64,000 nt of DNA, from NCBI GenBank assembly GCA_017301995.1, contig JAFLEH010000021.1, forward strand, positions 62,001 to 126,000, written 5' to 3'. Both the position numbers and the translations under genes were made by a program. Shown one piece after another: positions 60,744 to 64,000 of the stretch. The DNA is from Verrucomicrobiota bacterium. GTDB taxonomy: Bacteria > Verrucomicrobiota > Verrucomicrobiia > Verrucomicrobiales > Akkermansiaceae. How positions within the stretch are numbered: position 1 is the stretch's first letter; each line of letters begins with the position of its first letter. The notes beneath the pieces were generated by a model that saw nothing but the letters and a program-made list of their open reading frames with translations, had not been told where the DNA came from and ran no database searches.

Positions 60744-62849
60744 TCACCTGCCCACCGGAAACGGCCCCCGGTTTTCCGGAGGAGTGAGGAACCAGATTCC
60801 CCATCGATGGAGAAAATCACGGCTGCCGGATTTCGCGATCCGTTCCCTCAGCTCGTTGAGTCGTGTGGGATTGTAGGCGTCGAGCGTATCCCGTACGAAC
60901 CCTTCTTCCGCCACTTCCCTGCCCGCCAGAACTTCCGCCAGATCGGGCAACCAGGCCGGCGCCCTACCCGATTCCAGCGCGAGGACTCCATCCAACACCT
61001 CGTCATGCTGGCTGCCGCCCGGACGGGCCTGGAACGTGAACACGCGTCCGCCGGTGGCGGCATCAAGCAGGGTGAGCGAATCGTTTCCGCTGGCAACCAT
61101 CCATTTCCCCGTTTTGGAAAACACCAATGGCTCACGCTGGCTCTGGGGCACCGCTGAAAACGGGAAACACTCGATCGCAGCCGCATGTTCGCTGATATGC
61201 GTTCCTCGCGCCATGTCCCAGACATCGATTCCCGCACAGTCCCAGTTATCGGATTCGGTATTGTAGTTGATGAGATAGAGCAGCCGTCCGGACGGATGGA
61301 AATAGGCGTCACACCCCACATCCTTTCGCTCGCGGTGATGGACGGGAAGCAGGAACAGCGGTTTGCCGTCGGGAAACGAAAACACCGACGCATTACCTAA
61401 CCGGTCACCCGTGACCAGACGGGTTCCCGCCGGATTCATCAGCGCGAAATAGGGAGTGCCGGACGGGTCATCGGGGCGCATTCGCAGTGTGGCCACCACT
61501 TTGTTTTCAGCGGAGGAATAGACCCGCATCTCCTGGAAGCCCCTGCGCTGGGCTGGCGTGCCGCCCCCAAAAACCACACCATCGTCGCCGATCCTGTCCA
61601 CATCGACATACAGCGTGCCATCGGGTCCCACCGGTGTCACGTTCCGGGGAACCGTCTCACGGATGACCAGTTCCCGTTGTTTCCGGGTATCGAATTGGTG
61701 GAGCTTTTGACCGAGAATGAATGCCATGGTTTCGCCGCGATTCCAAGCCTGCTCGAGGCCACCCTCGTTCTGATAGGTCGCCAGCACCCCTCCGTCGCGG
61801 GTCCGGACGAGGAATTGGGTTCCGGAATCATCACCGTTGGAAAGCCGCCGGATGTCGCACACCAACAACACGGAATGATCCTGGGAAAGCAGATGAAGGA
61901 ACGATTGGTCGCCGGGTGATCCGTAATGCGGGCACTCCCACAGAAGTTTGGATTCCGGCCCGGCCGACCGCAGTTGCAAATCTCCCGCCGGGTTGCGTGA
62001 AAGCGTACGGAGGCTGCCGTCGCGGAGGACGAAGGTGCGCCCGAAACGCGTGGGGAACCCTCCGGTGGATCCGCCGGTTCCGGTTCGATCATCGACCGGC
62101 GGCACGGCGGACGGCGTGATGTCCCAATAGTGGATTCTAACACTCGGCACGCCGGGCGCGGGCGGAAGATGGGAGGCGGTGGCCATCCGATTGGGCAAGG
62201 TGGGATGGAAGGCGCAGGCGAGGGTGCCGGGAAACTCCGCGGACAGGCGGTAGCGTTGTGAGAAAGCTTCGTTTCGCAAGAGGTGGTTCCCCGTCCAATC
62301 CATCGCGCGGGAGCCATCGACTGAGGCAACCGTGGTGGGTTCGTCGCCAACCGGCTTCCCCATGAAACGTCCCTGGCTTTCCAGTTCCGTGATAAAACCC
62401 GTCAGTTCCAGCGGCTTGTCGGACGCGGGCCGGATGAAACGCGGTTCCTCCACCTCGTGCTGCTTGAAAGTCCCGAGATCGATTTTCCGATAGGGCATGA
62501 ACAAGGTGTTTCCGTCCTTCGAGAACGCCAGATAGAACCCAAAGCGGCCGTTATCAAGATCCGGAGAAGCGTCGGATGATCCGAGGGGGTAGGGGTAATT
62601 CTGGTAGGCCAGCATGAAAACCAACGCGGCCGTGGCGGGGTTGTCGCGGGGATTTGTGCGGACGCTGCGGGCCAATCGGGCGAGGGCGGACCGGGAGTCG
62701 TCACGGGCGAGCGCTTGTCCCGCCAATTGAAGCTCGGGATCGCGCGGGGACAACGTAGGCGCCGCATCGAGAGAACTCCACGGACCAACAGCCATGCAGC
62801 CCAAGATTCCGAGAGCAATTGGACTTCGCGGATAGGATATGCGTTTCAT
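60744..62849 (-). CDS. exported beta-propeller protein with TPR-like start
   Basis: 701 residues from ATG 62849, giving a signal peptide (ISYPRSPIALGILGCMAVGP). Residues ~35-75 look like a TPR pair (ELQLAGQALARDDSRSALAR, LARSVRTNPRDNPATAALVF). The rest has the spacing of WD40/PQQ-type propeller blades: GRFGFYLAFSKDGNTLFMPY, GTLACAFHPTLPNRMATASH, PAGTRLVTGDRLGNASVFSF, GCDAYFHPSGRLLYLINYNT, VFSKTGKWMVASGNDSLTLL. Likely a periplasmic interaction platform. Upstream of and close to the HEAT-like membrane-anchored gene, which may be its partner. Confidence 0.75.
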   Translation of the reverse strand: MKRISYPRSPIALGILGCMAVGPWSSLDAAPTLSPRDPELQLAGQALARDDSRSALARLARSVRTNPRDNPATAALVFMLAYQNYPYPLGSSDASPDLDNGRFGFYLAFSKDGNTLFMPYRKIDLGTFKQHEVEEPRFIRPASDKPLELTGFITELESQGRFMGKPVGDEPTTVASVDGSRAMDWTGNHLLRNEAFSQRYRLSAEFPGTLACAFHPTLPNRMATASHLPPAPGVPSVRIHYWDITPSAVPPVDDRTGTGGSTGGFPTRFGRTFVLRDGSLRTLSRNPAGDLQLRSAGPESKLLWECPHYGSPGDQSFLHLLSQDHSVLLVCDIRRLSNGDDSGTQFLVRTRDGGVLATYQNEGGLEQAWNRGETMAFILGQKLHQFDTRKQRELVIRETVPRNVTPVGPDGTLYVDVDRIGDDGVVFGGGTPAQRRGFQEMRVYSSAENKVVATLRMRPDDPSGTPYFALMNPAGTRLVTGDRLGNASVFSFPDGKPLFLLPVHHRERKDVGCDAYFHPSGRLLYLINYNTESDNWDCAGIDVWDMARGTHISEHAAAIECFPFSAVPQSQREPLVFSKTGKWMVASGNDSLTLLDAATGGRVFTFQARPGGSQHDEVLDGVLALESGRAPAWLPDLAEVLAGREVAEEGFVRDTLDAYNPTRLNELRERIAKSGSRDFLHRWGIWFLTPPENRGPFPVGR

Positions 62850-62999
62850 GGGTTTACGCTGAATACAGAATTCGAAAACCAAGAGGAGGTTTGCCCTGGA
62901 ACGATCTCCCGCCCCGGATGTTCTTCCCGTGTTTTCCATACGGGGAACCCGGGTCCGATATTTCCCAATAACCAATAACCAATCCCCCCCCAATCCCCC

Positions 63000-64000
63000 T
63001 CACCGTTTTCCGGTCAGGTGCAGGCTGCGTTTCGGGCCTTGGAGGACGAGGGCGTAGGTGGCGTTGATGAGGTCGTCCTCGCCCATGTAGGGCGCGCCCA
63101 TGTGGGGGGTGGTGAAGCGGAGGCCGTAGCCGGGTTCCCATGCCAGTGAGAACCACCAGGCGTATCCGGAGATGACTTTCTGATAGTCCGCGGGCGAAAC
63201 GAGGTTCAGGCCTAACAATCCAAGCGATCCGCCGGGTTCGCCATAGGCGTGGCTGTTGCGGATCCACGGGTGATGGGCGGCCATGAAACGGACCATGGCG
63301 TCGCGCATGTCGGGGCGTTCGCCGCGGAGGTGGCACGCCATGGCGAAGAGTCCGCTGCGCGACCAGAATTCCTCGGTATCCTTGTAGGAACGGTTGTACC
63401 CGAGCGCGCCGTGGCCGCCGTCTTTCGGATCGGACCAGGCCATCTCCATGAAAGGCATGAGCAGTTCCCAAATGGCGGATTTCATGCCGCAGCGTTTGGC
63501 CAGGGCCTCAAACAGCAGCAGGTGGCAGCCGGGGGCGACGAGCGCCTTGTTTTCGTAGGGCAAACCATCGGGGCCATGGCCGAGGGCGGGCACCTGCCAG
63601 GCGCTCGGGTGTTGGCCGTTGACCGCCCAATCGCGGAGTTCATCGAGGTTCTTGAGCACCGATTTGTCACCGGTGGCGAGGTGCCATTCGCTGTAGAGGA
63701 TGCCGGCGTAGGCCCCGGCCCAGAAGCCGAGATTTCCGTAATCGGCGGGCTTTTTGTATTTTTCCTTCGCCCAATCGACCGCCTTGCGGACGCGGGACTT
63801 GTATTTCACCTCGCCGGTGGCGAGCAGGGCGAGAGCGGAAAACGACGTGCGGATCATGTCTCCGGACCAGCTTCCGTCGTCGCGCTGGGTGCGTTCGAGA
63901 AACCTGAGGCAATCCTCCAACATCGCGGCGGCTTCCGGGTCGTTGACGGGGTTGAGGGTGGTGAATGCGCGGGCGCGCGGTTTCGGAAATACGAGGTCGA
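63000..64000 (-). CDS. cyclase-fold (terpenoid cyclase-like) protein, truncated at window edge
   Basis: Only the C-terminal 333 codons are inside the window; the frame stays open to base 64000, so the start is outside. The sequence has the alternating helices and glycine turns of an alpha/alpha toroid: CLRFLERTQRDDGSWSGDMI, RTSFSALALLATGEVKYKSR, ADYGNLGFWAGAYAGILYSE, HGALGYNRSYKDTEEFWSRS, SYA-type GYAWWFSLAWEPGYGLRFTT. Similar domains occur in prenyltransferase/squalene-cyclase relatives and in the verrucomicrobial DUF6288 family, which is the best guess. It seems to be exported or periplasmic by analogy, but no signal can be seen here. Confidence 0.7.
   Translation of the reverse strand, partial: DLVFPKPRARAFTTLNPVNDPEAAAMLEDCLRFLERTQRDDGSWSGDMIRTSFSALALLATGEVKYKSRVRKAVDWAKEKYKKPADYGNLGFWAGAYAGILYSEWHLATGDKSVLKNLDELRDWAVNGQHPSAWQVPALGHGPDGLPYENKALVAPGCHLLLFEALAKRCGMKSAIWELLMPFMEMAWSDPKDGGHGALGYNRSYKDTEEFWSRSGLFAMACHLRGERPDMRDAMVRFMAAHHPWIRNSHAYGEPGGSLGLLGLNLVSPADYQKVISGYAWWFSLAWEPGYGLRFTTPHMGAPYMGEDDLINATYALVLQGPKRSLHLTGKR

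Overview
The window looks like chromosome of a Verrucomicrobiota bacterium, probably of the Luteolibacter/Verrucomicrobiales type. The signs are high G+C, a paired PSCyt1/DUF1549/DUF1553 and DUF1501 operon, a PadR/HAAS signalling pair, an SHD1 domain, a PEP-CTERM-like surface protein, many exported proteins, secretin sequence of the verrucomicrobial type, and intergenic spaces full of short palindromic repeats. No rRNA, tRNA, prophage or CRISPR array was seen.

Layout. 150-3033 (minus) is a low-G+C, defence-like patch: a TcmP-family protein overlapping a membrane coiled-coil protein, then an internally deleted remnant of a type ISP restriction-modification gene. 3182-3732 holds REP-like palindromes and two adjacent 21-bp tandem arrays. 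3820-12945 has a secreted GH128-like hydrolase, a SNF2 helicase, a subtilase overlapping a C39-like peptidase, and a LacI-type regulator. 12946-15757 is an odd stretch: three unrelated low-G+C exported orphan proteins set among recurring repeat modules. 15864-25412 (minus) is an operon of PadR regulator, giant alpha-2-macroglobulin with an N-terminal HAAS domain, and penicillin-binding protein 1C. 25554-36780 carries two MITE-like elements about 11 kb apart, each with terminal inverted repeats and its own 5-bp target duplication. Between them lie a secreted Cys/His protein, a GH18 chitinase, a thrombospondin-type-3 surface protein, a ParD-like/zeta toxin-antitoxin pair with a palindromic operator, and two exported proteins built from a secretin-derived domain.

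36891-44573 contains ComEC, a TPR-like membrane protein, a RelE-like protein, a 22-bp minisatellite, a two-gene PIN-domain module and an XRE-HNH operon with a divergent small gene. 44955-49573 is the DUF1501/cytochrome pair. 49649-53812 holds a DUF3883 protein, an RNA-processing-type metallo-beta-lactamase, YqgE and RibBA. 54427-57049 is a translationally coupled three-gene operon: a PhnD-like binding protein with a cysteine cluster, a Tat-exported NapG-like ferredoxin and a NapH/NosR-like membrane Fe-S protein. It converges with, and overlaps by 4 bp, an ECF sigma/anti-sigma pair (57046-58477). The window ends with two exported repeat/propeller proteins and a truncated cyclase-fold protein.

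Strongest candidates for something undescribed: the binding-protein/ferredoxin redox operon at 54427-57049, the HAAS-alpha-2-macroglobulin fusion under PadR control, the secretin-derived repeat proteins, the TcmP/coiled-coil pair, and the MITE-like family. All functions are inferred from sequence reading alone; no database search was run.
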